A stretch of 64,000 nucleotides of DNA from Vreelandella massiliensis (GTDB lineage Bacteria > Pseudomonadota > Gammaproteobacteria > Pseudomonadales > Halomonadaceae). Where the stretch lies: the NCBI RefSeq assembly GCF_900155385.1, contig NZ_LT699745.1, positions 481,713 through 545,712 on the forward strand, given 5' to 3'. The position numbers and the translations under genes are program-made. Positions 17,425-27,203 of this stretch are shown here, in pieces; position 1 is the stretch's first letter; each line of letters opens with the position of its first letter. A model generated the notes under the pieces. The model saw only the letters and a program-made list of their open reading frames with translations. It did no database searches and was not told where the DNA came from.

Positions 17425-17844
17425 TTATACGCGGCTTTTTGCGCGCACCTGTTTTATCCCTTCCTGCCGCTTACGCCACGCGCGCCGGGCGAGCAGCGCG
17501 ACGGCCGCCACGCCCAGCACACCGGCGCCTAACAGTAACCAAATCACGGGGCTACCCAGCCAGGCGTCCCACTCGGCGACGCTGGCGCTATCGTGCTCGG
17601 CCAGCGCCGTTTGCAGCCGTGCCAGCACCGGCAGCTCGCAGCGGGTCAGGCCGTCACCCAGCACGCCGGAGAGCCACCGGGCGAGGCTCGCCTCGTCCTC
17701 CACCCAGCCAAGCTCGAAGGCGCTTTCCAGGCCTTGCGAGAAGGCAAAGGCGCCGATAGGCAGCGCGGGGCTGACCAGCTGCAGCAGGCCCAGCAGCGCC
17801 AGGTCGTCCTGCTGTCGGTGGAGTGCGAGCGGCTCAGTGGGCAT
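17425..17844 (-). pseudogene. ureF: Truncated ureF fused to an unrelated membrane tail
   Basis: UreF normally has about 220 residues and helps UreD and UreG load nickel into urease. Here residues about 1-96 are good UreF (LLQLVSPALPIGAFAFSQGL, then LARWLSGVLGDGLTRCELPV, then AEWDAWL). At that point the protein changes to GSPVIWLLLGAGVLGVAAVA and LLARRAWRKRQEG, a membrane helix with a basic tail that no UreF has. The frame ends after 139 residues. No ureG follows. The simplest reading is a deletion that joined ureF to the 3' end of another gene and removed ureG. Start ATG 17844, just before the ureE stop; an in-frame start at 17949 would run through the ureE gene and is not used. Confidence 0.75.
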
Positions 17845-18352
17845 GGTCGTGCGCATGATTGTGAAAATGGTCGTGGTGAGAATGGTCGTGCCCCCCGACC
17901 TGGTTGTAAGCCCCCGGTTCGGGGTCGAACGTCGCCTCGTGATACTCAAGTACGGCGCCTAAACGCGCGGCGAGCTCTTCCAGGACATAATCCGGCGGGA
18001 AGCGCACCCAGCCGCCGCGTTCGTCTTCGCGCTGTTCATCGATACCTAGCGCCAACTGCACGTGGCGATTGCCCAAGTGGTAAGCGAGCCGCGCCAGCGG
18101 CAAGCCCGCCGCGACACGGGCGGTGACCACGGGCTCGACGGCGGCCTGGACGCGTATCACCTCGCCGTTTTCGGCTTTTAGGCCGTCGCCGCCGCGCAGT
18201 ACCGGGCCGCGATCGAGAAAGAGCCCCAGCGTGCGGCCGCTATCGCTCTCGGCTTTCAACCGCCCGCGCATGCGCAGCTCAAACGGCAACGTCAGCGTGT
18301 CACTCGCCGCGCTCGCCTCCACTGGCCCTAGACGTTCTATCAGTTTCAGCAT
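17834..18352 (-). CDS. ureE: Urease nickel metallochaperone UreE
   Basis: UreE binds nickel and delivers it to the urease assembly complex. The 172-residue protein has the N-terminal peptide-binding domain (LTLPFELRMRGRLK, LFLDRGPVLRGGD), the metal-binding domain with LAYHLGNRHVQL, where the conserved His lies, and a His-rich tail (GGHDHSHHDHFHNHAHDHAH) for extra nickel. Its last codons overlap the start of the ureF remnant. It lies 148 bases after ureC, a gap filled by a palindromic repeat. Confidence 0.95.
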   Translation of the reverse strand: MLKLIERLGPVEASAASDTLTLPFELRMRGRLKAESDSGRTLGLFLDRGPVLRGGDGLKAENGEVIRVQAAVEPVVTARVAAGLPLARLAYHLGNRHVQLALGIDEQREDERGGWVRFPPDYVLEELAARLGAVLEYHEATFDPEPGAYNQVGGHDHSHHDHFHNHAHDHAH

Positions 18353-18387
18353 AACTAGCGTCCTTTCTCGCTCGGGGCGGCCGTGTC

Positions 18388-18478
18388 GGGGGTAGGCCGT
18401 AGAGAGGGTCTTTTGCCATGGATGGCAAAAGTAGCGTACACGGATGTATTAACAGCGCCCTCTCGTAGGCCTACCCCC
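18388..18478. repeat. Intergenic palindromic repeat between ureC and ureE
   Basis: Outer arms GGGGGTAGGCC (18388-18398) and GGCCTACCCCC (18468-18478) enclose a second hairpin TTTTGCCAT/ATGGCAAAA (18411-18430). AGAGAGGG and CCCTCTCG extend the outer pairing. The unit of 91 bases looks like a short non-coding repeat family member and would put a strong hairpin into the mRNA between ureC and ureE. Confidence 0.6.
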
Positions 18479-18500
18479 GGCGCCCTGGATAATATCTCAA

Positions 18501-20216
<1,716 letters not shown>

Positions 20217-20348
20217 TGTTTACCTCGTCGGTGTGCAGCCAACAACGCAGCCCCTGCGTGACACGCTGTGAATACTTCCCTGTACGCTCGACTGCCGCTT
20301 CCCTGCGGCAGACGGTCACTTCAGGAGCAGCGCGGTTAACTCGCCGCA

Positions 20349-20678
20349 TTAATTAGCGTCCAACTTACCCATTACGTCACCACGGAAACCGTAGATATGG
20401 CGCCGGCCCACGAACGGAATCAGCGTCACTTCGCGGCTCTGGCCAGGCTCAAAGCGAATCGCCGTGCCCGCCGCCACGTCCAGCCGGTAGCCGCGCGCCT
20501 TGTCGCGGTCGAAAATAAGCGCCGGATTGGCCTCGGCAAAGTGATAGTGCGAGCCGATCTGAATGGGGCGATCGCCGGTATTGGCCACTTCGACCGTAAT
20601 CCGCTCGGGCCCCGCGCACAGCTCGATCTCGCCGTCTTTCAACTGATACTGTCCTGGAATCATTGGACCGGGAATCAT
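20349..20678 (-). CDS. ureB: Urease beta subunit
   Basis: UreB is a structural subunit that packs with UreA and UreC in the (abc)3 trimer. The 109-residue product begins [20 protein letters not shown] and contains [34 protein letters not shown] and [20 protein letters not shown], all typical. A longer frame begins at 20777, but ATG 20678 has AGAGGG upstream and gives the standard N-terminus. The 157 bases between ureA and ureB are longer than usual for this operon and hold no gene. Confidence 0.97.
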   Translation of the reverse strand: MIPGPMIPGQYQLKDGEIELCAGPERITVEVANTGDRPIQIGSHYHFAEANPALIFDRDKARGYRLDVAAGTAIRFEPGQSREVTLIPFVGRRHIYGFRGDVMGKLDAN

Positions 20679-20835
20679 GTTGGTTTTCCCTCTTGTTAAT
20701 TTTTCGGCACCTAGGTTTAAAACTGAGCGAGCGAAGATCAGGCAAGGCGGTAAGCAACAAAAAAGCGGAGTTGACAACTGTCAATGAGCATTTTTTGGTG
20801 TGCAACCAACAAAGCATGATCGAGCACAGCCAGTT

Positions 20836-21138
20836 TTAATTGATCGGGGTATGGACGGTGACAAGCTTGGTGCCGTCAGGAAAAGTGGCCTCCACCTGCA
20901 CCTCGTCGACCATCTCGGCCACACCTTCCATCACTTCATCGCGGCTAAGAATCTCGCGGCCATGGCTCATCAGATCCGCCACGCTTCTGCCGTCGCGAGC
21001 GCCCTCCATAATCTCGAAGCTAATCAGCGCCACCGCCTCGGGGTAGTTCAACTTCAGGCCACGTGCGCGGCGTCGCTCGGCCAGTTGCGCGGCGGAGAAC
21101 AGCAACAGCTTATCTTTGTCTCGCGGGGTCAGTTCCAT
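20836..21138 (-). CDS. ureA: Urease gamma subunit
   Basis: UreA is the smallest structural subunit of urease. The product has exactly 100 residues, as in most bacteria: [20 protein letters not shown] at the start, [20 protein letters not shown] in the middle and [14 protein letters not shown] at the end. ATG 21138 has AAGGAGA upstream; the longer frame to 21258 is upstream noise. It begins 16 bases after the ureD stop, so ureD and ureA are one transcript. Confidence 0.97.
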   Translation of the reverse strand: MELTPRDKDKLLLFSAAQLAERRRARGLKLNYPEAVALISFEIMEGARDGRSVADLMSHGREILSRDEVMEGVAEMVDEVQVEATFPDGTKLVTVHTPIN

Positions 21139-21154
21139 GGTGTCTCCTTGAAAA

Positions 21155-22051
21155 TCAGGTGCGCCAAATACGCGGCGCGTGAGCCTCGCGCGCAATCCAA
21201 CGGGGGCGCAGCACACGCCAGGCCTGTTCGCAAAGCGCCCAGGCATCGTTGCGGGCATTACCCAGGTAGCGCAGCAGCAGCACGCCGTGGCGCACGGTGA
21301 CCGCCCAGCACGGGTCGGCGGGAATCATTTCGCGCAGTGCGTTCACGGCCTCAACGTCATCTTCAAGGCCCACGGCCCAGAGTGTGGCCTGCACCGTCGC
21401 GCCCCCCTGCCCCCAGTGCCCGGCAAAGCGCGGGTGCGTGGGGTCGAGCGGTTGACGCTCCAGCCACAGCGGTTGACCATCGCGGGTCAGGCGAAAGCGC
21501 TGCTCGATGCGACCGGATAGATAGGGGAGCTTGCTAGCCGGGCGACCCAGTGCCATCACTTCCCAGCCCAGGCAGCGGGCGCTGCCGTGAAGATCAATCG
21601 TGGTGCGCTGCTCGCCCTTCGAGCCATCAAAGGCGATAGTTTCCTGGGGCAGCCACTCGAGCGTGCCGCCGTCGGCGACATTGAGGTGCGTCTGCTGAGA
21701 CCACGCCACGCCTTGGCTATCGGCTTTGTAGAGCTTGTTAGCGGCGGGCGTGGTCAAAAGCGCATGAGCGTTAGGTTCGACATGAGCGCCTATGCTCAAC
21801 GCATCACCGCTCACCAGCCCGCCGGGCGGGTGCAGCAGGTAGACATGGCAGGCACCATCGCGGCCTTCCGGGTAGAACGGCCGCTGCACCCGCAGCGGGC
21901 CATGATGGTGCGTGCGTGTCAGCCGGGTCGCGCCATGGCGCTGAGCAAAGGTGAGATTAAGCGACGCCGCCCAGTGCCGTTCACGATCAAAGCGGTGGCC
22001 GGAAAAGGTGGGCGATAGGTTCGGCGACAGAGTGGACACGCACTGGTTCAT
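21155..22051 (-). CDS. ureD: Urease accessory protein UreD
   Basis: UreD binds the urease apoprotein and, with UreF and UreG, forms the tunnel through which nickel enters. The 298-residue protein shows [39 protein letters not shown] and [14 protein letters not shown], all hallmarks. It is the first gene of the urease operon. A sigma-54 promoter candidate lies 58 bases upstream of its ATG. UreD is intact although its partner UreF is truncated in this window. Confidence 0.96.
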   Translation of the reverse strand: MNQCVSTLSPNLSPTFSGHRFDRERHWAASLNLTFAQRHGATRLTRTHHHGPLRVQRPFYPEGRDGACHVYLLHPPGGLVSGDALSIGAHVEPNAHALLTTPAANKLYKADSQGVAWSQQTHLNVADGGTLEWLPQETIAFDGSKGEQRTTIDLHGSARCLGWEVMALGRPASKLPYLSGRIEQRFRLTRDGQPLWLERQPLDPTHPRFAGHWGQGGATVQATLWAVGLEDDVEAVNALREMIPADPCWAVTVRHGVLLLRYLGNARNDAWALCEQAWRVLRPRWIAREAHAPRIWRT

Positions 22052-22108
22052 CGCAAGCTCGCTGAAGTGGCCAAAAGTAAGGCCGTCGAAATAAGATGCT
22101 ATGTAAGC

Positions 22109-22124
22109 AGCAAGCGCTGTACCA
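22109..22124 (-). promoter_or_regulatory. Sigma-54 promoter of the urease operon
   Basis: The minus strand reads TGGTACAGCGCTTGCT, one base off TGGCAC-N5-TTGCW with the exact GG-N10-GC spacing. A GCACCA half-site (22185-22190) further upstream could help an NtrC-type activator. RNA would start near 22098, about 47 bases before ureD. Confidence 0.6.
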
Positions 22125-22172
22125 AAATGGTGAATTCGTCTTTTTTATCTTTATTTTCAGAGCCTTAATTAT

Positions 22173-22322
22173 TCAAAAACCACCGCACCAAAAAACTCGG
22201 CGCGCCATTTTGGCGCGCCGAGGAAGAATGGATGCACGGTTTTGGGGCGAGGCATGCCTCTGACACTGTTGTAGTACGTCGTACAGGTTCCAGAGTTTCT
22301 GGACGACGTCGTTGTGGGTCAT
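22173..22322 (-). pseudogene. Remnant of a second hsdM gene
   Basis: The frame from ATG 22322 reads MTHNDVVQKLWNLYDVL, the standard first residues of another HsdM class (MTHNDVVQKLWNLCDVLRDD). After DVL the match stops and unrelated codons (QQCQRHASPQNRAS) run to a stop at 22173. The rest of the methylase gene is gone. A strong terminator (22190-22222) follows directly, suggesting that a deletion joined the gene start to the end of its operon. The upstream part 22323-22519 holds no gene; only a short GGGCT/AGCCC hairpin is seen near 22442-22463. Confidence 0.6.
22190..22222 (-). terminator. Strong terminator of the lost restriction operon
   Basis: CTCGGCGCGCCA (22196-22207) pairs perfectly with TGGCGCGCCGAG (22211-22222). 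On the minus strand GAGTTTTTTGG follows. It lies upstream of the urease promoter and insulates it from the right. Confidence 0.8.
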
Positions 22323-22519
22323 GGGGTTCCAGTTATTTTCAGCGCGTTCAAGGAACAGCGCCACATGTATAAACAGTGGCGAAATCTTTGCATGTTACGG
22401 GTGACATGTTAAGAAAAGCTGGCTTTCTATACTCGTCGGCTGGGCTATGTCGAAAAAAGCCCAAAAAATCGACATGAATTGAGGCTATGTCGATGCCATC
22501 AACATAGCGCATGTTCGCT

Positions 22520-23065
22520 TCATGGATTTTCTGGAAACAGTGCTCTCTTTACAGCGACCACTGATTTATTGGTGGTTTTTTCGAGAACCGCTTTGGGAAA
22601 CAGCGCGGTGTAGGCGTCCGGGCGAGTGTGATCGCCGTTTAACCGAGGGTGTAAACGATCTTTTAGCTGCTGAGCCGTTTCATGGGCGTTCACGCGTTCT
22701 CCAAGAGAGTCTAGTAACGCACCTTCAAGGCAAGTCGGTGCCCAGAAAATAAGGCTGTAACCGTTTTTGCGCGCTTTATCCCGCTCCTGCTGTGAAGGTG
22801 GTATATCGGCATCCAGCACGATAAAGCGCTGATCAAAATCCTGATGGGCGTACTTTCGTGTTGCGTTATCGATAATATTGCCTGGTGACCCACCCGACTG
22901 TTTTTCGATCTTCGCTTTGATGCCACTGTGTCTTTGCCGAAGCTGCTGGTGCATATGTTTGATAAAGGCCTGATCATCGGGACCCTCACCGACAATCAAA
23001 AGGGCGGTTTTGATGACGTGGCGATTAGGGTTGCGTTGAGAGCGTTTTCTGGCCATAGGCGTCAC
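22520..23065 (-). CDS. RloB-like TOPRIM protein, probable defence effector
   Basis: This 181-residue protein resembles RloB: LLIVGEGPDDQAFIKHM supplies the TOPRIM Glu, and FIVLDADIPPS the Asp-x-Asp metal site; IFWAPTCLEGALLDSLG is the typical third part. TOPRIM folds cut or nick nucleic acid with magnesium. The GTG at 23065 overlaps the stop of the ATPase gene by 4 bases; ATG at 23056 is a possible start, with GGAG 11 bases before. Such ATPase plus TOPRIM pairs (RloA/RloB, PARIS, OLD/Gabija types) are anti-phage systems or linked to restriction loci, and an hsdM scrap lies next to it. Defence function is inferred. Confidence 0.75.
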   Translation of the reverse strand: MTPMARKRSQRNPNRHVIKTALLIVGEGPDDQAFIKHMHQQLRQRHSGIKAKIEKQSGGSPGNIIDNATRKYAHQDFDQRFIVLDADIPPSQQERDKARKNGYSLIFWAPTCLEGALLDSLGERVNAHETAQQLKDRLHPRLNGDHTRPDAYTALFPKAVLEKTTNKSVVAVKRALFPENP

Positions 23066-24246
23066 AGCTCCGGCGTGGCGCCGAGCGCTCCCGCCATATA
23101 TTTGGCGTAAAGGTTATCATCGGCTCGAAGGCCTGCCATATCGTCCAGGCGCCAGGCTTCACTCTGTTGGTTGCGCTTTTCGATCAGGTATATCTGATGT
23201 TTCTGCAGCAGGTTCAGTACCTCAGGGGTATGACAAGTGAAGATCAGCTGCGCCTGATGCGGGTTGGTATGGTCAAACTCAAACCATTCCAGTAGATGTG
23301 GAATCAGGTGTGGGTGCAGGTCGTTGTCGATTTCATCGATCACCGCCACGCCGCCGTGTTGCAATGTATGCAAAATAGGCTCCAGTAAAACAAACGCCGA
23401 CTGGGTACCACTGGATTCCTCAAAGAAGGGCAGCTCAAACGTTTGGCCATTGTCGGTGGCATGCAAACCAAAAGGGACAAACACAGGCTCTTCCCGTCCG
23501 GTTTTGTCGCGTGCTGTGAGCTTTCTTATTTCAACACTACTGAGCCCAAGATCGAATTCACACATGGCGTCTGACATTCGTTGGAGCAAGTCAGGTGCCT
23601 TCTGATACTTTTCAGCAGCGCCCAAAATATCGCCATGCTGGAAATGCTGGCGTCCTGTGCTCACCACATTGCTCTTTATATGCTCAAAGAACTCAACAAA
23701 AGGTTTTGCTTCAACAATATCGTAGCTGTGCGCAGCGCTGATGAGTGACGCATTACAACGCAGTTTTTCAGCCTGCGCCTTGGGAAATGGGAAGCCTTTA
23801 TGTTTAAAGCGGTACCCCTGCTGGGTTTTTTCACGCTTGAACAAATAGCTGTATTGGGCGCTTGTTTTTTTATAGAGCGCCTCGGAAATGACCGCTTGAG
23901 GTGTCAGTTGCAACTGGTAACGGTAGTCGACGCCATCCAACATAAACTCAAGCTCAAAATGGCTTGGGGAATCGGTATGGAGAAGATGTGCTGCAAAGGG
24001 AATGTCTCCTTCCGGGTCGCCACCGAGGAAGGACTGGTCGACAAACCAGCTCAAAAAAGCCAGTGGCTTCAAAAATTGGGTTTTACCCGAACCATTCGCA
24101 CCTACGATGGCGATGGCCTTGTTGAAGCGCTCGCCATTCAGGCTGATGTCGTACCCTGAAGGCGTGGGCTTCTTGCCTAGACCAAAATCAATCATCGTCT
24201 CATCGGCAAAGCTATAAAAATTACTGAAGCTCAGATTTTTTATCAT
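23062..24246 (-). CDS. AAA/ABC-type ATPase, RloA-like partner
   Basis: This is an SMC/RecF-like ATPase of 394 residues. The N-terminus MIKNLSFSNFYSFADETMID is usual for AAA_15/AAA_21 proteins. Walker A is VGANGSGKTQFL (about 48-59), a signature-like part is FEESSGTQSAF (about 272), Walker B is GVAVIDEIDNDLHPHL (about 298) and LIFTCHTPEVL is the H-loop. It is coupled to the RloB-like gene. A family-typical role is sensing of phage activity and release of the TOPRIM nuclease. Start ATG 24246 has no clear ribosome site. The operon is wedged between the urt and ure operons, both of which point the same way. Confidence 0.85.
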   Translation of the reverse strand: MIKNLSFSNFYSFADETMIDFGLGKKPTPSGYDISLNGERFNKAIAIVGANGSGKTQFLKPLAFLSWFVDQSFLGGDPEGDIPFAAHLLHTDSPSHFELEFMLDGVDYRYQLQLTPQAVISEALYKKTSAQYSYLFKREKTQQGYRFKHKGFPFPKAQAEKLRCNASLISAAHSYDIVEAKPFVEFFEHIKSNVVSTGRQHFQHGDILGAAEKYQKAPDLLQRMSDAMCEFDLGLSSVEIRKLTARDKTGREEPVFVPFGLHATDNGQTFELPFFEESSGTQSAFVLLEPILHTLQHGGVAVIDEIDNDLHPHLIPHLLEWFEFDHTNPHQAQLIFTCHTPEVLNLLQKHQIYLIEKRNQQSEAWRLDDMAGLRADDNLYAKYMAGALGATPEL

Positions 24247-24327
24247 ATAAATGCCAAATCAACGGAATTTTGTTGATTGTGCGCTCTTATGACTCCCCCT
24301 TCAAGAACGGGGTAGCCAGTATTAGGT

Positions 24328-24511
24328 CACATGGCTTCATTCAACTCCTCCAGCACGCTATCTAGCTTCTCCTCAAGGATTTTATCCAGTTGCCTGGCAC
24401 CGCCCTTGAACACCGGTAGCCAGTTGGGGGCTAGGGCTTCACCCAACTGGCGGCGTTTGATCAGGGTGGTGTTGGGGTTGGCGACAAAAAACCCGCTCGC
24501 TACACCGTCAA
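24328..24511 (-). pseudogene. 3' scrap of an unrecognised gene
   Basis: Behind urtE, in another frame, an open stretch encodes GVASGFFVANPNTTLIKRRQ, then LGEALAPNWLPVFKGGARQL and DKILEEKLDSVLEELNEAM before the stop at 24328. It has no own start codon with a ribosome site and begins within the end of urtE. It could be the tail of a gene cut off when the ATPase/RloB pair came in. No family is recognised. 24247-24327 shows nothing. Confidence 0.3.
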
Positions 24512-25210
24512 ATGCTGCTTGATTAGCTCGTCCGAGAGTTCGCCGATGTTGCCTTTGGCGACCGGCCGGCCGCGGTCCATGATCACGAAGCGGTCGGCGT
24601 ATTTGCGCGCGAAGGGTAGCTTCTGTTCGACCAGCAGTACCGTGAGGCCGTCTTCTTTGATTAGCCGACGGATCACCTGGCCAATCTGGGCGACGATATT
24701 GGGCTGAATGCCCTCCCCCGGCTCATCCAGAATCAGAAGCTTGGGCTCGATCACCAGCGCGCGGCCGATGGCGAGCTGCTGCTGCTGTCCGCCGGATAAA
24801 TCCCCGCCGCGGCGGTGTTTCATCTCCTCCAGCACCGGGAAAAGCTCAAAAATACGCGGGGGGATTTTTTTCACCCCGTCACCGCGCGCGACAAGCCCGG
24901 TGCGTAGGTTCTCCTCCACCGTGAGCAGCGGGAAAATCTGCCGCCCTTGGGGCACATAGCCAATACCTAGCCGCGAGCGCGCCTCGATAGGCTTTTTCGT
25001 CAGCTCCGTCTCCTCACCCTGTTCCTGCGTATAGCGGATGCTGCCGGAGGCGACCGTGACTTCGCCCATGATGGCCTTCATCAGCGTGGTCTTGCCCACG
25101 CCGTTGCGCCCCATCACGCAAGTACACTGCCCGGCGGGCACGTTGAGATCCAGATCCCACAGCGTGTGGCTCTCACCGTAAAACTGGTTGAGCGTTTCAA
25201 TCGCAAGCAT
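24500..25210 (-). CDS. urtE: Urea ABC transporter ATPase UrtE
   Basis: UrtE is one of two ATPases that drive urea uptake through UrtBC. The 236-residue protein belongs to the LivF-type group: Walker A GRNGVGKTTLMK (about 34), Q-loop VPQGRQIFP (about 90), signature GGDLSGGQQQQLAIGR (about 136), Walker B LLILDEPGEGIQPN (about 155). The VPQGRQIFPLLTVEENLRTG stretch is usual for UrtE. Its start shares one base with the urtD stop. It is the last gene of the urt operon; the order urtABCDE is kept. Confidence 0.95.
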   Translation of the reverse strand: MLAIETLNQFYGESHTLWDLDLNVPAGQCTCVMGRNGVGKTTLMKAIMGEVTVASGSIRYTQEQGEETELTKKPIEARSRLGIGYVPQGRQIFPLLTVEENLRTGLVARGDGVKKIPPRIFELFPVLEEMKHRRGGDLSGGQQQQLAIGRALVIEPKLLILDEPGEGIQPNIVAQIGQVIRRLIKEDGLTVLLVEQKLPFARKYADRFVIMDRGRPVAKGNIGELSDELIKQHLTV

Positions 25211-26046
25211 CAGGCCGCCTCCTCGTCGTCCGCACCCAGGTAGACTTCCACCACCTTGGGGTCGCTGGATACCTGATCCATACTGCCCTCCGCCAGCACG
25301 CTGCCCTGGTGCAGCACGGTGACTTGACGCGCGATGGAGCGCACAAAGCCCATGTCGTGCTCGACCACGACCACCGACTGTTGGCCCGCGAGCCCGGTCA
25401 GAAGCTCGGCGGTGCGCTCCATCTCCTGCTCGGTCATGCCGGCGACCGGCTCATCGACCAGCAAGAGACGCGGACGCTGCATCAACAGCATGCCGATCTC
25501 CAGCCACTGCTTCTGGCCGTGGGAGAGAATGCCCGCCGGCTGGTGGTGCAGGACCGTAAGGCCGATCGTCTCCAGTACCTCCTCAATGCGGTCGCGAATC
25601 TCGCCGGTCATGCGCGCGGTGAGCGTGGGCAGAATGCGCTTGTCGGCGGCCATGGCCAGCTCCAGGTTGTGAAACACCGAGAGCGCTTCAAACACCGTGG
25701 GTTTTTGAAACTTACGCCCGATGCCGAGACTGGCGATGTCGGGCTCGTTCATGGTCAGCAGGTTGTGGCGGCTGCCGAACCAGACGCTGCCCTCGGTGGG
25801 CCGCGTCTTGCCGGTGATGATGTCCATCATGGTGGTTTTACCCGCCCCGTTGGGGCCGATAATGCAGCGCAGCTCGCCGTCGTCGATGGTGAGGTTCAGC
25901 TTGTTGATCGCCTTGAAGCCATCAAAGCTGACCGTGACATCTTCCATGTAGAGAATCGGGCCGTGTCGCACGTCCACCGGGGAGGCCTGCGGCGCCATGA
26001 AGTCGAACACCCGATCGCGGTCTTTGAGCGAATCGATCAAGCTCAT
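25210..26046 (-). CDS. urtD: Urea ABC transporter ATPase UrtD
   Basis: UrtD is the LivG-type ATPase partner. It has 278 residues with Walker A IIGPNGAGKTTMMDIITG (about 64), signature GILSHGQKQWLEIGMLLM (about 173) and Walker B LLLVDEPVAGMTEQE (about 195). The signature has SHGQ in place of SGGQ, which is typical of UrtD. Start and end overlap the neighbours by 4 and 1 bases, so urtC, urtD and urtE are coupled. Confidence 0.95.
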   Translation of the reverse strand: MSLIDSLKDRDRVFDFMAPQASPVDVRHGPILYMEDVTVSFDGFKAINKLNLTIDDGELRCIIGPNGAGKTTMMDIITGKTRPTEGSVWFGSRHNLLTMNEPDIASLGIGRKFQKPTVFEALSVFHNLELAMAADKRILPTLTARMTGEIRDRIEEVLETIGLTVLHHQPAGILSHGQKQWLEIGMLLMQRPRLLLVDEPVAGMTEQEMERTAELLTGLAGQQSVVVVEHDMGFVRSIARQVTVLHQGSVLAEGSMDQVSSDPKVVEVYLGADDEEAA

Positions 26047-27200
26047 GAGGTCGCCTCCTGTGAGTGGGATGGCTGGGTTTCACGCTTTCGGGGTTTACGC
26101 CTGAAGTGGGCCAAAAGCCCCGCCACGCCCTTGGGCAGAAAGACCGTGACCAGCACGAAAAGCGCCCCAAGGGCAAACAGCCAGGCATCGGGCATCACCC
26201 CGGTAAACACCGTCTTGGCGTAGTTGACCAGCAACGCACCGATCACCGCGCCGTAGAGCGTGGCGCGCCCGCCAAGCGCGACCCACAGCACGATCTCGAT
26301 GGAAAAAATCGGTGAGAACTCGCTGGGGTTGATAATCCCCACCTGCGGCACGTAGAGCGCCCCGGCAAGCCCCGCGAGCATCGCGGAAACCACGAACACA
26401 AAGAGCTGAAAACGCTCGACGCGGTAGCCGAGAAAGCGCGTGCGCGCCTCGGCGTCGCGGGTCGCCACACTCACCCGGCCGAGCTTGCTGGTGACGATCG
26501 CCCGACACAGCAGATAGCCCAGCGCCAGCGCTACCCCCGTCGCGAGGAAAAGCCCCAAGCGCGTGGCGTCAGAGCGCAAATCAAAGCCGAGTAGTTCGCG
26601 AAAATCGGTCAAGCCATTGTTGCCGCCAAAACCCATCTCGTTGCGGAAAAACGCCAGCATCAGCGCGAACGTCAGCGCCTGGGTGATGATCGACAGGTAT
26701 ACCCCGGTCACCCGCGAACGGAAGGCGAGAAAGCCGAACACCAGCGCCAAAAAACCCGGCGCGAGCAGCACCATGGCGAAGGCAAACCACGCCATATCGA
26801 AGCCGTGCCAATACCACGGCAGGCTGTCCCAGTTGAGAAACACCATGAAATCCGGCAGCACCGGGTCGCCGTAGGTGCCCCGGTCGCCGATCTGGCGCAT
26901 CAGGTACATCCCCATGGCGTAGCCGCCGATGGCGAAAAAGGCGCCATGACCCAGGCTCAAAATCCCCAGATAGCCCCAGACCAGATCCACCGACACGGCC
27001 AGCAGCGCGTAGCTTAAATACTTGCCAAACAGATTCACGGTATAGGCGGTGACGTGCAGCGGATGCCCTTGCGGCACCGCCAGGTGCAGTACGGTGACCA
27101 GCAACAGAGCCGCAAACAGCACGCCGAGAAACAGCTGCGTGGCGCGCTCACGAAACGGTCGTGTGAGCCAAAAGCGCTGGGAGGATTCCATATTTTGCAT
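26043..27200 (-). CDS. urtC: Urea ABC transporter permease UrtC
   Basis: UrtC is a LivM-type permease in the inner membrane with about 10 helices in 385 residues. Landmarks are DLVWGYLGILSLGHGAFFAI (the conserved EAA-like loop of branched-chain amino acid and urea permeases), GVYLSIITQALTFALM and EIVLWVALGGRATLYGAVIG. Between helices 3 and 4 it has the long loop DPVLPDFMVFLNW and DSLPWYWHGFD usual for UrtC. It begins 3 bases after urtB ends. Confidence 0.95.
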   Translation of the reverse strand: MQNMESSQRFWLTRPFRERATQLFLGVLFAALLLVTVLHLAVPQGHPLHVTAYTVNLFGKYLSYALLAVSVDLVWGYLGILSLGHGAFFAIGGYAMGMYLMRQIGDRGTYGDPVLPDFMVFLNWDSLPWYWHGFDMAWFAFAMVLLAPGFLALVFGFLAFRSRVTGVYLSIITQALTFALMLAFFRNEMGFGGNNGLTDFRELLGFDLRSDATRLGLFLATGVALALGYLLCRAIVTSKLGRVSVATRDAEARTRFLGYRVERFQLFVFVVSAMLAGLAGALYVPQVGIINPSEFSPIFSIEIVLWVALGGRATLYGAVIGALLVNYAKTVFTGVMPDAWLFALGALFVLVTVFLPKGVAGLLAHFRRKPRKRETQPSHSQEATS

Positions 27201-27203
27201 CGG

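Noticed and set aside
17845..17949. Longer ureF start within ureE
   Set aside because: The added residues are Thr/Ser/Arg-rich shadow sequence of the His-rich ureE tail; ATG 17844 gives a normal UreF start.
25309..26223. 304-codon plus-strand frame opposite urtD
   Set aside because: Pure antisense of a conserved ATPase gene with no family features.
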